This document shows, piece after piece, positions 47,196 through 58,904 of a stretch of DNA of 64,000 nucleotides. Location of the stretch: positions 2,275,182-2,339,181 of the forward strand of contig JAJHZJ010000808.1 in NCBI GenBank assembly GCA_023548195.1, in the 5' to 3' direction. The position numbers and the translations under genes were made by a program. The stretch's first letter is position 1; the number at the start of each line of letters is the position of its first letter. This DNA comes from Bettongia penicillata ogilbyi. Taxonomy: Eukaryota; Chordata; Mammalia; Diprotodontia; Potoroidae. The notes beneath the pieces are model-generated. The model worked only from the letters and a program-made list of their open reading frames with translations. It searched no databases and was not told the origin of the DNA.

Positions 47196-47689
47196 TGCAT
47201 AGTTGTGAATTATGAAATATATCACAGCCTCCAAGAGACTAAAATCTCACATTACCCTAGGGGCAAAGGAAAGATGCATGGGGCTTATAAGTAGATTGTA
47301 GCATATGGCCCATGGCAAAATACACATACAAGACACAATGTAAAAGACTTCATCAAAGAAAAACCAAACAGAAAAGAAGGTAAACTAGGCAGATAATGAA
47401 AGAAAGTCATAACAGATAGCTTGCATGCTCCAATAGCGACCATATAATGTTGAGAAACCTAGAGAAAGGACCCCAGGGTATAAGTTCTGAATAAATTTAT
47501 TGGAAGAGTTGCCCAGGAACAGAAGGCATGGAAAAGGTTATAATACTTTCTTTTTGGAGGGAATACTCACATTGATGAAATCACAAGTTCACTGAAGTAT
47601 AATCCATGTGATTTATTTTTCAAAACTTTAGGCATTACTTTACTATTTGCAGTGACAACAGAGATTTCTATTTGGAATTACATGGTGAG
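47196..47689. other. No recognised feature
   Basis: No repeat or coding signal recognised. Confidence 0.4.
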
Positions 47690-47770
47690 GCAGGGCAATA
47701 TAATGGATTGGAGATCTGGCCTGAGAGTTAGGAAAATCTAGGCTTGAGTTCTGCCTCTGACACCTACTGG
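47690..47770 (+). repeat. MIR-like SINE fragment
   Basis: GGGCAATATAATGGATTGGA and CTTGAGTTCTGCCTCTGACA. Confidence 0.55.
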
Positions 47771-48260
47771 CATTCAAAATCTCAGGGCTGGCCATGGCTC
47801 CCCACTCCCCTTTCCAGCTCTTCAATGAGCTCTGATGATTCCCTATTAATTTCAGCATCAAATATAAATTCTTCTATTTATCTCTTAAAGTTTTTCATAA
47901 GCTAGCCTCTTCCTCCATTTTCAATATTCTTACCTGGTCTTCCCCTCCATGTACTCAAAGATCCAGTTGCTATTCTAATCTACTTCCAGTTTCTCAAACA
48001 TATCCCATTTCTGCCTTTGTACTGGTTGTTCCCCGTGCCTAAGGGAGTGTTATGTTCACTGACCTCTCCCTCTTAGTTGTTTCCTTTCTTGCTTCCTTCA
48101 AAACTCAGCTCTGATCTTATCCCAACTTTGCCTTCCCCTCCATATTTCTCTCTCTGTGTACTCCTACCCCATAGCATCCCTTCCCTCAAAGATGACCTTC
48201 CATTTACTCTGTAGATAGCTTCTTTGCATCTAGTTATTTACATGTTGAGTTCCCATTAGA
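47771..48260 (+). mobile_element. L2 LINE fragment
   Basis: GATTCCCTATTAATTTCAGC, TTTTTCATAAGCTAGCCTCT, TACTGGTTGTTCCCCGTGCC and TCAAAACTCAGCTCTGATCT follow the L2 ORF2-end/3' UTR order. Confidence 0.65.
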
Positions 48261-48289
48261 AAGTGTGCTTCTCTTTTGTTATATTTTGG

Positions 48290-48480
48290 TTTTCTCATGG
48301 TTTCTCCCATTCGTTTCAATTTTTCTATGCAACAGAACTAATGTGAAAATATGTTTAATAAGAATGTATTTGTAGAATCCATATAAGATTGCATGCCCTC
48401 TCAGGGAGGGAGGGGGAGAAAATTTAAGATTTATGGAAGTGATTTTTGAAAACTGAAAACAAATAAATTTTTAAAAAACC
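48290..48480 (+). mobile_element. L1 3' UTR end
   Basis: TAATGTGAAAATATGTTTAA, TGCATGCCCTCTCAGGGAGG and ATTTTTGAAAACTGAAAACA are the marsupial L1 3' end, ending in an A-run. Confidence 0.75.
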
Positions 48481-48484
48481 TATT

Positions 48485-48612
48485 GATTTAGAAAGATTGC
48501 TGGATTTGGAGTCAAATTCCAGCTTAACCACTTTTTAATTATGAGACTTTGAACAAGTCATTTCATTTCTTTAGCTATCACTTTCTTTTGTAAATTACAA
48601 AGGTTGGACAGC
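48485..48612 (+). repeat. MIR-like SINE fragment
   Basis: AGATTGCTGGATTTGGAGTC and GACTTTGAACAAGTCATTTC, between two L1 tails. Confidence 0.6.
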
Positions 48613-48617
48613 ATAAA

Positions 48618-48712
48618 AAAAAGATTGTATGCCATCTTGGGGAGGGGGTGGGAAGGAAGAAAATTTAAAACTTATAGAAGTGATTGTTGAAAACTAAAAA
48701 CATATAAACTAA
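48618..48712 (+). mobile_element. L1 3' UTR end, second copy
   Basis: AAGATTGTATGCCATCTTGG and AGTGATTGTTGAAAACTAAA parallel 48380-48480. Confidence 0.65.
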
Positions 48713-48739
48713 TCACTTTTGGTGGAAATTTTTTTTTTA

Positions 48740-48832
48740 AAAGTATGCCTCTTGAGGAAAGGGGCTGGTTTTGCCTTTGTTTGTATCGCTAGTGTTTAAT
48801 ATGATTCCTAGTAATAAGTACTTGTTTTCACT
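48740..48832 (+). mobile_element. L2 3' tail
   Basis: CTCTTGAGGAAAGGGGCTGG then TTGTATCGCTAGTGTTTAAT. Confidence 0.55.
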
Positions 48833-49379
48833 GTTATTGTTGACTGTGTGACTGGGGCACATCACAACCTCTAAGTACTTGCTCCAGGAAATCCTGTAGG
48901 GTTATAAGTTGTAATGTAGGAAATGAACTATAGTAGCTGAGGGACTTTCCTCACTGAAAGTTCCATAAACCAATGAAATCATAGGTTATTTAAAAAATAA
49001 AATAGAGCTCTGGTAGGGTAATGTATTGTTGATAAAATGCATGATTTATTTTTTACTGCTTCTAGGAAGAATTAAAAATGGGTCTGGCATTTTGGGGTAT
49101 TCCCCATATCAAGCTAGTCAACTGTAACAAGAAAACTTTCTGACCATCACATCCTGGGAAAAAGATATTGATCATGAAGAAGGACAAACAGAACTAGATG
49201 CAAACCTGAGCATGAAGAACATCCCAGGTGTGATAGGACTAGTATTTACTAATAGTCACTTGATGTAGCTTCTTTTCCCCCAACCACCATATGAGGAGGT
49301 CCAAGTCCCAACTTCTTCCCTCCTTTCCCCTTCTGATGGGAATTAGAACAAAAAGCTGTCTCTGAGACTGTAGAATTAT
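48833..49379. other. No recognised feature
   Basis: No repeat or coding signal recognised. Confidence 0.4.
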
Positions 49380-49787
49380 CCAATATATCTGCCCTTTATG
49401 GCTATGGTCCTTGAGAAGGTCACCTACAGTAGACTTATAATAGACATCTACAGTACACTGTTGATTACCTTCTCCTCCCTTAATATTCTCTTATCTCTAG
49501 GTTTTTGGGAAACCATCCTCTCCTTCTGCCTATCTGACTGCTCCTTCTCAGTTTTCTTTACTGGATCCTCATCCAGATCATGCCTTCTAAACATAGTTGT
49601 CACACAGGGCTCTGTCTTGGTCTTCTTTCTCTATACTACTCACTTGGTGAATCTCATCAGCCCTTTTATAATCTCCATGCGAAAGATCCTTGAATCTACC
49701 TGTCCTGCCCCAACCTCTCTGCTAACCTCCAATCTCACTTTGCCAACTTCCTTTTAGACTTCTTAAACTGGTTGCCCAGTAGACATC
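49380..49787 (+). mobile_element. L2 LINE ORF2, left part
   Basis: GGTCCTTGAGAAGGTCACCT, GTCACACAGGGCTCTGTCTT and AACTGGTTGCCCAGTAGACA are L2 reverse-transcriptase sequence. It breaks off at AGACATC and resumes at 50360 after a solo LTR. Confidence 0.82.
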
Positions 49788-50359
49788 TGTCAACATATTT
49801 TGGAGATACCCAGTTTTCCAGAGCTAAGATTCAGCAAGCACGCTGTGCCCTGAGCTTGGCATAACCACAGTTCTTTGCACTCTGCAATGATACCCTCTGG
49901 CAAAGTGTATTGCTTAGATCAGCACCAGGTATTCAATGAGGGATTCAGCTCCCCCTATTTCCCAGGGTCATCCATCACATGTTTACAATCCCTGTTCCTT
50001 GTCACTGACCAGTACTTTGCTCCTATTCCCATGACAGGACCAATTTTGCACCCTATAAGCAATCATGACCCCCAAGATTTGAGAATACCATTCCCACAGG
50101 GTCCGTGGGAACAGCAACTCAAGACGTAAAAATGATTATGTCATAGGCCAGCCCACTTGCAGTTTTTATGTATATAAGACCTGCCTTTGGTCCAACATGT
50201 TAAGTCCTCCTTAGGAGGAGAGACTTCCATTTGCAAATGTCATTTTCCTCATTCTGAAATTAATGAAATTTGTTTGAGTCCTGACTCTCCTGTCTCTAGC
50301 CTGCTCTGTTTCAGCTCCAGTGACCAACCAGGTTAGATGTCAGCTCTGTCCAGTTGACA
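49788..50359 (+). mobile_element. Solo LTR of an endogenous retrovirus (572 bp)
   Basis: It is bounded by TGTCAAC at the left and GTTGACA at the right, a perfect 7-bp inverted repeat with the canonical TG...CA ends. CATC at 49784-49787 and 50360-50363 is a 4-bp target duplication, as in class I (gamma-like) elements. Removing the LTR and one CATC restores the L2 word AGACATCTTAAACTCAACAT. A TATA-like TATGTATATAAGACC lies at about 50167-50181, the likely promoter. The orientation rests on that TATA box and a pyrimidine-rich stretch after it. No internal viral sequence remains. Confidence 0.85.
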
Positions 50360-51250
50360 CATCTTAAACTCAACATGTCTAAAATTGAACTCATCCTTTC
50401 CCCTAAATCCTCCGTATCTCCTACCTTCCTTATTATGGTAGATGACACTATCTTCTCTGTCTCTCAGGCTCCCAGCCTTGACTCCTCACTATCCCTCACC
50501 ACCTATATCCAACCTATTGCCAAGGCCTATCCATTTCACCTTTACAACATCTATCAAATATGCCCCCCTTTCTCCTCTGACATTGCCACTACTCTGGTAC
50601 AGGCCTCATCACCTCATATATGGACTTTTACAATAGATTGTTTGTAGATCTGACTGTCCCAAGCTTTTCCCATTCTACTTCATCTTCCATTCAGCCACCA
50701 AAGTGATTTTCCCCAAAGAGCGGATCTGACCATGTGATCCCCCCACTCAATCAATTCCAGGGGCTCCCTATTGCCAACAGGACCAAATTTAAAATCCTGT
50801 TTGACATTCAAAACCTTTCCAGCCTTCTTATATCTTATTCTCCAACACATATAATTCAGTTCAGTGATACCAGTCTCTAAACTGTTGCACAAAGATCTCC
50901 ATTTCTCAGTTCTGGACATGTTCTCTGGCTGTCTTCCATGCCAGGAATGCACTCCCTCCTCATCTCTGTCAACTGCCTTCCCTGGTTTTGTTAAAGTCCC
51001 AGCTAAAGTCCTATTTTCTACAGGAAGTCTTTCCCAATCCCTCTTCAATTCTAGTACCTTCCCTCTTATTTATTTCATATTTTTCCTGTATATGGCTTAC
51101 TTGTACATGTTTGCTTGTCATCTCTCCCCTTTGATGGTGAGTACCTTGAGGGCAGGGACTGTCTTCTGATTTTTTCTCTGTATCCCTAGCACTTAGTACA
51201 TTGTCAGGCACAAAGGAAGTGTTTAATTAAATGTTTATTGACTGAGTGAC
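50360..51250 (+). mobile_element. L2 LINE ORF2 end and 3' UTR, right part
   Basis: TTAAACTCAACATGTCTAAA, TGGTACAGGCCTCATCACCT, GGGGCTCCCTATTGCCAACA, TTGAGGGCAGGGACTGTCTT and TTAATTAAATGTTTATTGAC run in perfect L2 order to the tail. A frame at 50354-50647 carries a decayed part of the reverse-transcriptase C-terminus. Confidence 0.88.
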
Positions 51251-51546
51251 TGATGACCCCAGACTCTCCAGCAGCTAAGTCATCTACAGGCATAAAAAGC
51301 CCAAGCTGTGTCATTACTCAGCTTGGTCAATGTGTCCTACATGCCATCCTGCCCTGATGACCAGACACATTTCCATCTGGAGACAAAGAGGGCTGAGAAG
51401 TCACTGTATCCTCACTGCATATCCTTGTTGCATTAGGACAGAATAAATCTCTTTTTGTTAACTATTCAATGGTTTATGAGTGCCTCATTTCATCCCATCA
51501 TTGAACCTGAATTAAGAGAGCATTGGCAATAGAGCTGTCTCTACCA
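51251..51546 (+). mobile_element. Candidate 5' LTR of a decayed endogenous retrovirus
   Basis: It begins TGATGACCCC right at the L2 tail. A TATA-like GGCATAAAAAGCCC lies at 51290-51303 and AATAAA at 51443-51448, in the right order and spacing for an LTR. It ends near CTACCA, followed by TTTGGCATAGC, which could be a degraded primer-binding site. No second LTR is found, so the call rests on layout. Confidence 0.5.
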
Positions 51547-53110
51547 TTTGGCATAGCATCAGTTTGGCAGATGAGATAAGATAGTCTGACTCACATTGGG
51601 ACTGAGTTAGGGGAAAAGTTGCAGATCTCAAGGGTGATCAGATACCACCCCAGCACTACCTGCTGGTCTCAAGAAACCTCTAAAGGATAGGGAGCAGACC
51701 CTCCCCCCTGCCCATCTCCTACCCACCCATGGCAGCCCAGTAACTGGAGGAAGCTGCCTAGGAAGGTAAAGAAAATGACAAGTCCAACATTGGTTGGCTG
51801 TTGTTGACTACGGTGCCCAAGTTGGATTGCCATCATGAGTATAATAAAAGCAAACGTGGATGGCACAGTCAGCACCTAATGACAGACCTCCATTTCTTAG
51901 CACTATTCAATGAAATCAGAGGCAGCTAATGGAGCTGGTAGCTGTACTAGTACAGGAATTTCTTCTGAAGAGATGAAACTTAGGGCTCCAACCTGGAGCC
52001 CACCCTATGGTATCTAACTCGAAGATTCCAGTTCTTGCAGTCATGAGACAGAAGGAAAGCAGACTGGAGCTAGAGATTTAGAAACTCCCATAGACACTAA
52101 AAAATCTCTTCGCATTTATAGGCTTATCCTATCACTGCTTCTGGGAAGAGGGTGACTCCCTCCTCCTGAGGGAGTAGGAGTTGGGCTGACTTCCATTTAG
52201 GAGTTGGAGTGGTTGTCTGAGAAGTTCAGTCATAAACCTAATGAGCTGAAGGTATATTCTAATGGAGACCATGCTCTGCAGCTGACTTCCATAGCCTGAA
52301 AAGCTCCCTGAGAATGTAATTTTATAGAATCGACTAAATTTATTAGATCATCCAGAAAGGAATTTTTTTTGTCCTTTTTTTAGGTGACTGAGATGAAGAA
52401 TTATTTGCCACTGGTCTCATAAATATGAATTCCCATTGCAGTCTACTCCTCCAATGGACATCTGCAAGGTAGGAGGTAAAGTTCCTAAAGCATTTGGGTG
52501 TGATAGATTGGATTTACACACCCTCCTCCACAGCAAGTAACACCTTATGCCCAGACTGTCTCAGAAGCAATAAGACCTTCAGGGTGGAGCCCCATTCAAA
52601 TGGTCAATTGGTGAAATTCGAGCAGGAGTCTGGGACATTTGTGGCTTGGGAAAATACAGCTGTCAGGGGGAATAGGGTCTCTGGAAATAGAATGAGGAAT
52701 CACAGAGCCTGCTGGCCTATTAGGTGAGCAGATGGCAATGACATGTTCTCCCAGAGGGAGCTTTGGGTGTGGCTCCAGAGACATTCCGTTGTTTTGATAA
52801 GAAGGCAATTGATGGTCAATCTATTGCAGTGCTAATAGGACTTTACAGGGAAATTCAGCACCAGGGCACTAGGAGCTTTCATCTCTACCCAAGTCTGTTT
52901 AATCCTCTAAAGCCTCTGCCCCATTTGGATTGTTCACAAAGGCTACAGAGGGCAGAACATGGAGGGAAGGGGTATTATGGGCTCAGTAGTTTTCTTCAAC
53001 CTCTAGGCATGTGACAATGGTTAGAGCCAAATGGAAACCCTTAGAGTTACCCAAGTCACCCCATGAAGTTAGCACCATATAATATTGGGTCCCCAAGAGG
53101 GTAAAAGATA
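51547..53110 (+). mobile_element. Endogenous-retrovirus-like internal region, unassigned
   Basis: It lies between the candidate LTR and clear pol. No gag zinc knuckle or protease DTG motif could be picked out. Small frames (52494-52727, 52763-53014) show no domain. Confidence 0.4.
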
Positions 53111-54480
53111 TTTCTTTTCTAGTGAAGGAGATGAAGGAAACTGGAGTACAGGAGTACAACAACCCTGTGTTGCCTGTGAGAGCTGAAGAGAGCTGTCATG
53201 ACTATCCCAACATGTGTTTCTGACCTCATTGATGTTGTAAACCAATTCAGGGTGAGTGGCATGGGGTTATCAACCCTACCAATGCCTTTCCCCTCTCTGT
53301 TCCCGTGACTGAGACTAATCAGGAACAGCTTGCTTTCATCAGGGAGAGAGTCCAATATATCTTTACCAACCTTGCCCAGGGCTACCTGAAGTCTTTCTTA
53401 GATTGCTACATTATGGTGAGCAGAGGCATGAAAGAGGCTTCCCTTCCTGAGCACATCAATGTACATATAATTTTGACCAGGCCAGATAAAGTCATGATGG
53501 CAGAGGCTCTAGATCAGATGGTAGCCCATGTGTGAGGAACAAGGGTAGGAAATCAATTTTAAGAAAATCCAGCCTGTTTAGTTAAGCTTTGAGCAACACA
53601 GTGGTTGGAGAAAACCCCTAGGATACCAGGCACAGCCCAAAATAAGTTACTTGCTTCCCTACCATTTAAGAAGGAAGCGCAAACACTTATTGTGTACTCC
53701 TCAGGTTTTGGAGAATTCACATTTTCTATGTGGGTGTTCTGATGGCCCCATTTATTAAGTTACTTGCAAGTCTTCTTTCAAACAAGGTGCAGGCCATAGC
53801 CCTGGAAATTATAAATCAGGCTGTTCAGCAATCTCTTCCGTAGGGCCCTCAGAACCCTACAAGGCCCATGTTTCTGGAAATCTCTGTCCATAACGCCCAG
53901 GCTGAGTAGAATCTTTGGCAGGCACTAAAAGGTAGTCAGAATAATTGACTATTTTGCCTCTAGAGTTCCCCAGAGCAACCACTCAATATACCACTATTTA
54001 CAAGCTAGTTACTAGGCTCTAGTTGCTACTGAAAAGATGACATAGGTTCGTACAATCACCCTTTGACCAGAGTTGCCTATTATGGGTTGGGTTATGCAAG
54101 CAGATCGCTTTAACAAAATGGGCTGAGCACAGGAATCTTCTACTGATAAATGGAATGGCACATTCAAAATCAGTCTTACCTGGGTCACTCCAATCATAGC
54201 ACCCTTCATGAGCAAGTAGTGAATATGCCAGAGACTAAGGTATCCCTTCAGTCCAAACTCTGGAAACCAGATTCCTTCATATGGGTTCTGACTTCTAAGA
54301 ACCTGGCTCCTAATAAATATCACCTGGTTGAAGCCTATGAGAGAAGCATATGCAACTGGACTTCAGAAGCCATTAATGTGGTAACAGAAGATATCTTAGT
54401 GGAAAGTTCTTCCAGTGGGCTGAGCTTCAGGATGTCTAGCTGGAATGTGACAGAACACTGAGGAATTGGACAAAGTTTTC
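53111..54480 (+). pseudogene. pol: Decayed retroviral pol (reverse transcriptase to RNase H region)
   Basis: Around 53120-53535 broken frames carry a reverse-transcriptase pattern, including NQEQLAFIRERVQYIFTNLA followed by QGYLKS (the block after the first catalytic Asp in class I-like elements). The region expected to hold the paired-Asp motif near 53470 is mutated and no YxDD is visible. Further down, 53640-54110 has weak traces expected of the connection and RNase H segments in mixed frames. Many stops and frame changes make it non-functional. The gene class is inferred from these short matches. Confidence 0.65.
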
Positions 54481-54829
54481 ATCTGCATTAATTCTTGAGT
54501 GATGGCCATGAGTCTGGTCAAGTGGTCTGGGGCCTGGAGAGCATAGTACTGGTCAATCAAAGGTTCTCCTCTTTGGAGTTGGGAACAAAGGAAGAATTTT
54601 TTGGATGCCTCCCAATGCATACAATTGTTTATTGGGGAAGTCATCAGAGACAACACATACTAAATAGCCATTGCATCAGTCTTGAGACTCACAGTTCATT
54701 CAGTTCACTTAGGACACTCTATGTTTCTGATTGAAGGGTTGAACAGAGAATCCTTCCTAAAGCCTCCATTGAAAGCGGGCCTCCAAGACTGCCATCTTTT
54801 CATTTCTAAATGATCCACAACCTATTTGG
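54481..54829. other. Unassigned, possibly the rest of the ERV
   Basis: No firm motif. An L2 tail follows. Confidence 0.3.
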
Positions 54830-55005
54830 ACTAGATTCCATCATGCTCTTTCAAGGGTACCTTTCCTCCCTCTCTCCACTTCCTTTTGAGTATTTTCTTC
54901 TCCCTGAGGGTAGGAATTATCTTTTTTTTTTTGTACTTGTAATCCCCAGCATTTGTCACAGTAACTGGCACATATTAGGCACTTGGTAAATGTTTATTAA
55001 CTAAC
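54830..55005 (+). mobile_element. L2 3' tail
   Basis: CTTCTCCCTGAGGGTAGGAA, TGTAATCCCCAGCATTTGTC and GGCACTTGGTAAATGTTTAT. Confidence 0.8.
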
Positions 55006-55817
55006 AAGTAGGCTAGAGACTTTACAAGAATAACAGAGCTTGGGGAGTAGGTCCTTTGCCAATTTGGATACTGGAGTGGTGATATCATGTTGTGCTGGGC
55101 AAGGGGCCATGTGATCTCCATAATATATGTCAGCTATTCCAGCTCAACTGGACTCCTTTGTACCAGTCAGAATACCTCCCTAATCCAAATGGTCCTCAAT
55201 CTGTCCCCAAATGGCAAAATAGCATTCTCTCATCTTAGAGCAAGAGTTTTGCCCTTGAAAATAAACAGTTGCACTGTTAATGCATCTGCCCAGGTCAAAT
55301 ATCCAATCTTCCAAAAACTATGTCTGTGACAAATCTATGATACCCTGGGAAGAGGAAGGCTGTCTGGGCCAGTGGTTTCTATAGTCCAGTCTCTAGAAAG
55401 ATTTATCTGAAAAGAATGAACTGGTTTTGGACATAATGCCTGCTAACCCTCTACATCTCTTTTTTATTCATTCTCCAATGCAGAGTTGCCTTGACCCTCA
55501 AAAGATTTCATACACCTGGGGATATAGCTCAGTTATCCCTCAAAGTGGAAAACTTCTTTCCTTTGGGGTAGTTTGACCACCTTTCCAGAAAGGAGTTGGG
55601 GTTAATGGGGTGGTACTATTGGAAGAAATTTTGCTTTCTGATAGCATGTGGAAGGTGAAATAATTGCTTTAACTATATTGGATTTGTATTTATTTGGAAG
55701 ACAGGAGATCCCTTAGCTGACTTGGTAGAAATTTGGAGTCACTGGATAGTGGTGAGGGAAAATCTTATATTTAGTCTCTATGGAAGAAAGAAACAGCCCC
55801 CTCCCCGCAGAGATCTC
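55006..55817. other. No recognised feature
   Basis: An 80-codon frame (55087-55329) has no recognisable domain. The stretch could be further retroviral sequence, but nothing supports that firmly. Confidence 0.35.
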
Positions 55818-56637
55818 TTTTTCTTTTTTAATTTATTTAACTTTTTACATTCATTTTCACAAAATTTTGGGTTCCAAATTTTCTCCCCTTTTATCCCCTC
55901 CCCCCACCCCAATACACCCAGCATTCTAATTTTCCCTATCACCAATCTGCCCTCTCTTCAATCATCCCTCCCTTCTCTTGTCCCCATCTTCTCTTTTGTC
56001 CTGTAGGGCCAGATGACTTTCTATTCCCCATTAACTGTATTTCTTATTTCCTAGTAGCAACAACAATAGTCAACAGTTGTTTCTAAAACTTTGAGTTCCA
56101 AATTCTCCCCATCCCTCCCTCCCCACCCATTCCCTTTGGGAAGGCAGGCAATTCAATATAGGCCATATCTGTGTAGTTTTGCAAATGACTTCGATGTCGT
56201 GTAAGACTAACTATTTCCCTCCATCCTATCCTTCCCCCCATTGTTTCTATTCTGTCTTTTGATCCTGTCCCTTCCCAAGAGTGTTGACTTTAAATTGCTC
56301 CCTCTTCCCATTGCCCTCCCTTCCATCATCCCCTCCCCCATTGCTTATCTCCTTCTCCCCCACTTTCCTGTACTGTAAGATAGGTTCTCATACCAAAATG
56401 AGTGTGCATTTTATTCCTTCCTTTAGTCGAATGTGATGAGGGTAAACTTCTTTTTTTCTCAGCTCGCCTCTTTTTCCCTCCACTAAAAAGTCTCCTGCTT
56501 GCCTCTTGAATGAGATATAATTTACCCCATTCCATTTCACCCTCTCTCCTCCCACTACATTTCTCTCTCACCATTTACCTTAAGTTCTTTTAAGATATGG
56601 TCCCATCCTATTCAATTCACTCTGTGCTCTCTGTCTC

Positions 56638-56708
56638 TGTGTGTACGTGCATGTGTGTATTTGTGTGTGCGTGCACACGTGTACGTGTGTGTGTGTATGT
56701 ATGTGTGT
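56638..56708. repeat. TG-rich microsatellite in the HAL1 spacer
   Basis: GTGTGT with GTAC and GCAC interruptions, in the same position as the CA tract at 5601-5700. Confidence 0.9.
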
Positions 56709-56840
56709 GGTCCCACCAACTACCCAGATACTGAAAAGTTTTAAGAGTTACAAATATTGTCTTTCCATGTAGGAATGTAAACAGTTCACCTTTGGTAAGT
56801 CCCTTATGACTTCTCTTTGCTGTTTACTTTTTCATGTTTC

Positions 56841-57701
56841 TCATGCTTGTGTTTGAAAGTCAAATTTTCTTTTCAGCTCTGGTCTTTTCATCAAGAATGC
56901 TTGAAAGTCCTCTGTTTCATTGAAAGACCATATTTTCCCCTGAAGTATTGTACTCAGTTTTGCTGGGTTGGTGATTCTTGGTTTGAGTCCTAGTTCCTTT
57001 GACTTCTGGAATATCCTATTCCATGCCCTTCGATCCCTCAATGTAGAAGCTGCTAGATCTTGAGTTATCCTGATTGTATTTCCACAGTACTGGAATTGTT
57101 TCTTTCTAGCTGCTTGCAATATTTTCTCCTTGACCTGGGAATTCTGGAATTTCGCCACAATGTTTCTAGGAGTTTCTCTTTTTGGATCTCTTTCAGGCAG
57201 TGATCGATGGATTCTTTCAATACTTATTTTGCCCTCTGGTTCTAGAATATCAGGGCAGTTTTCCTTGATCATTTCATGCAAGATGATGTCTAGGCTCTTT
57301 TTTTGATCATGGCTTTCAGGTAGTCCCATAATTTTTAAATTGTCTCTCCTGGATCTATTTTCTAGGTCAGTTGTTTTTCCAATGAGATATTTCACATTTT
57401 CTTCCATTTTTTCATTCTTTTGGTTTTGTTTTGTGATTTCTTGGTTTCTCAGAAAGTCATTAGCCTCCATCTATTCCATTCTAATTTTGAGAGAACTATT
57501 TACTTCAGTGAGCTTTTGAACCTCTTTTTCCATTTTGCTAATTCTGCTTTTGAAAGCATTCTTCTCCTCATTGGCTTTTTGAACCTCTTTTGCCAATTGA
57601 GGTAGCCTATTTTTCAAGGTGTTATTTTCTTCAGCATTTTTCTGGGTCTCCTTTAGCAAGGTATTGACCTGTTTTTCGTGCTTTTCTTGCATCACTCTCA
57701 T
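56841..57701 (-). pseudogene. HAL1 ORF1, C-terminal two-thirds
   Basis: The frame starts inside the coiled coil (57701-57471: KRLPQLAKEVQKANEEKNAF is close to the first copy). A TAG interrupts it near 57470, and it then stays open for 209 codons through the RRM (SRRDNLKIMGLPES, ISIERIHRSLPERD) and C-terminal domain (DRRAWNRIF, GKIWSFNETEDF, LMKRPELKRKFD) to the natural stop. This copy is better preserved than the 4.4-kb one in the C-terminal half. It keeps the bases deleted near 5168 there. Confidence 0.87.
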
Positions 57702-57787
57702 CAGTAATCAAGCCAAAGTCACATTATTTTGCAAAACTGGGATTAGAATCCAAATGGAAATCCTGTAGTAATCTCAAACCTTTTCAA

Positions 57788-58555
57788 ATGACTAAAAGGG
57801 GAAAATAACCAATGTTAGAGAAGTGGAAAAATTGGGACACTAATACATTGTTGGTGGAACTGTGGACTGATCCAACCATTTTGGAGAACAATCTGGAATT
57901 ATACCCAAAGAATTATAAAACTGTGAAGTCATAAAAGTTATAACAATACCACTATTAGATTTGTTTCCCAAGGTGATCAGGGAAAGGGGAAAAGAACCCA
58001 TATATCAAAATATTTGTAGCAGCTCTCTTTCTGGTAGCAAAGAACTGGAAAGGCTGGATGTCCATCAATTGGGGAATAGTTGAACAAGTCATGGTATATG
58101 ATTGTGATGGGATATTACTGTGCTGTAAGAAATGATGAGCAGGCTGACTTTAGAAAAACAAGGGAAGAATTCAATGAAATAGTGAGGAGTAAGTAAAACA
58201 AGCAGAACCAAGAGAGCATTTAACATTGTATACAGTAATAGCAATAGTGTTTGAAGAATAACAATGGATAACTAAGCTATTGAGTATTATAAATATTCAA
58301 ATCAACTACAAAGGAATTATGAAGGAAGATGCTATCTACCTCCAGAGAAAGACCTGATAAAGGGAAGTATGAATAGAATGGTTTTAGATACAAACACACC
58401 TATACATATAAACATACATTTATATGTATATATACATATATATCTGCATGTGTGTGTGAAATGGTGACTTTCTCTACTGTAGGGTAGGGAAGGAGAGAAG
58501 AAGATAGTTCAGGACTTACAATATAACAAAGAATAAATTTAATTTAAAAAAGAAA
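57788..58555 (+). mobile_element. L1 ORF2 end and 3' UTR, 5'-truncated
   Basis: AACATTGTTGGTGG-type text (ACATTGTTGGTGGAACTGTG), CATCAATTGGGGAATAGTTG, ATATTACTGTGCTGTAAGAA and ACCTCCAGAGAAAGACCTGA are L1 3' sequence. TA repeats (58415-58455) and an A-rich end near 58540 follow. It faces away from the HAL1 on its left. Confidence 0.82.
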
Positions 58556-58904
58556 AGAAACCCAATTTGAGCTGGGAACCCAGGTTTCCTAATGCTAAGT
58601 AGTTTGTCATATAGTAAAAACTTAATGACTGATTATCAGATGGATGAACATCACACTCAACTGCTCTATTACATTATTCTATTTCTTATTATACATAGCT
58701 AAGCATAAATTCTGCTATCATCAGTCACCTTTGATGAAAACTGTTTGATTTCAAATCTCATTTTAACCATTTCTCTCTTACTATCTAGTGCACTGATGAA
58801 TACAACCTCCAATTAGATTGCTCCTTCAGGAAATTGGCCTCTGAATAAAGTTGGTTTGAAAAACAAATATAAAACATTTTTCAATTAAATTCTACAAATA
58901 TTAA
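58556..58904. other. No recognised feature
   Basis: No repeat or coding signal recognised. Confidence 0.4.

Larger units (their letters stand above)
55818..57711 (-). mobile_element. HAL1 half-LINE, second copy, 5'-truncated
   Basis: It is collinear with the element at 3701-6540 from the middle of the ORF1 coiled coil to the 3' end, on the opposite strand. The plus text TTAATTTATTTAACTTTTTA is the complement of its tail, GTAGTTTTGCAAATGACTTC and AGATAGGTTCTCATACCAAA lie in the 3' region, and a TG tract occupies 56638-56708. ORF2 is absent in the same way. No long A-tail or clear target duplication remains. Confidence 0.85.
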
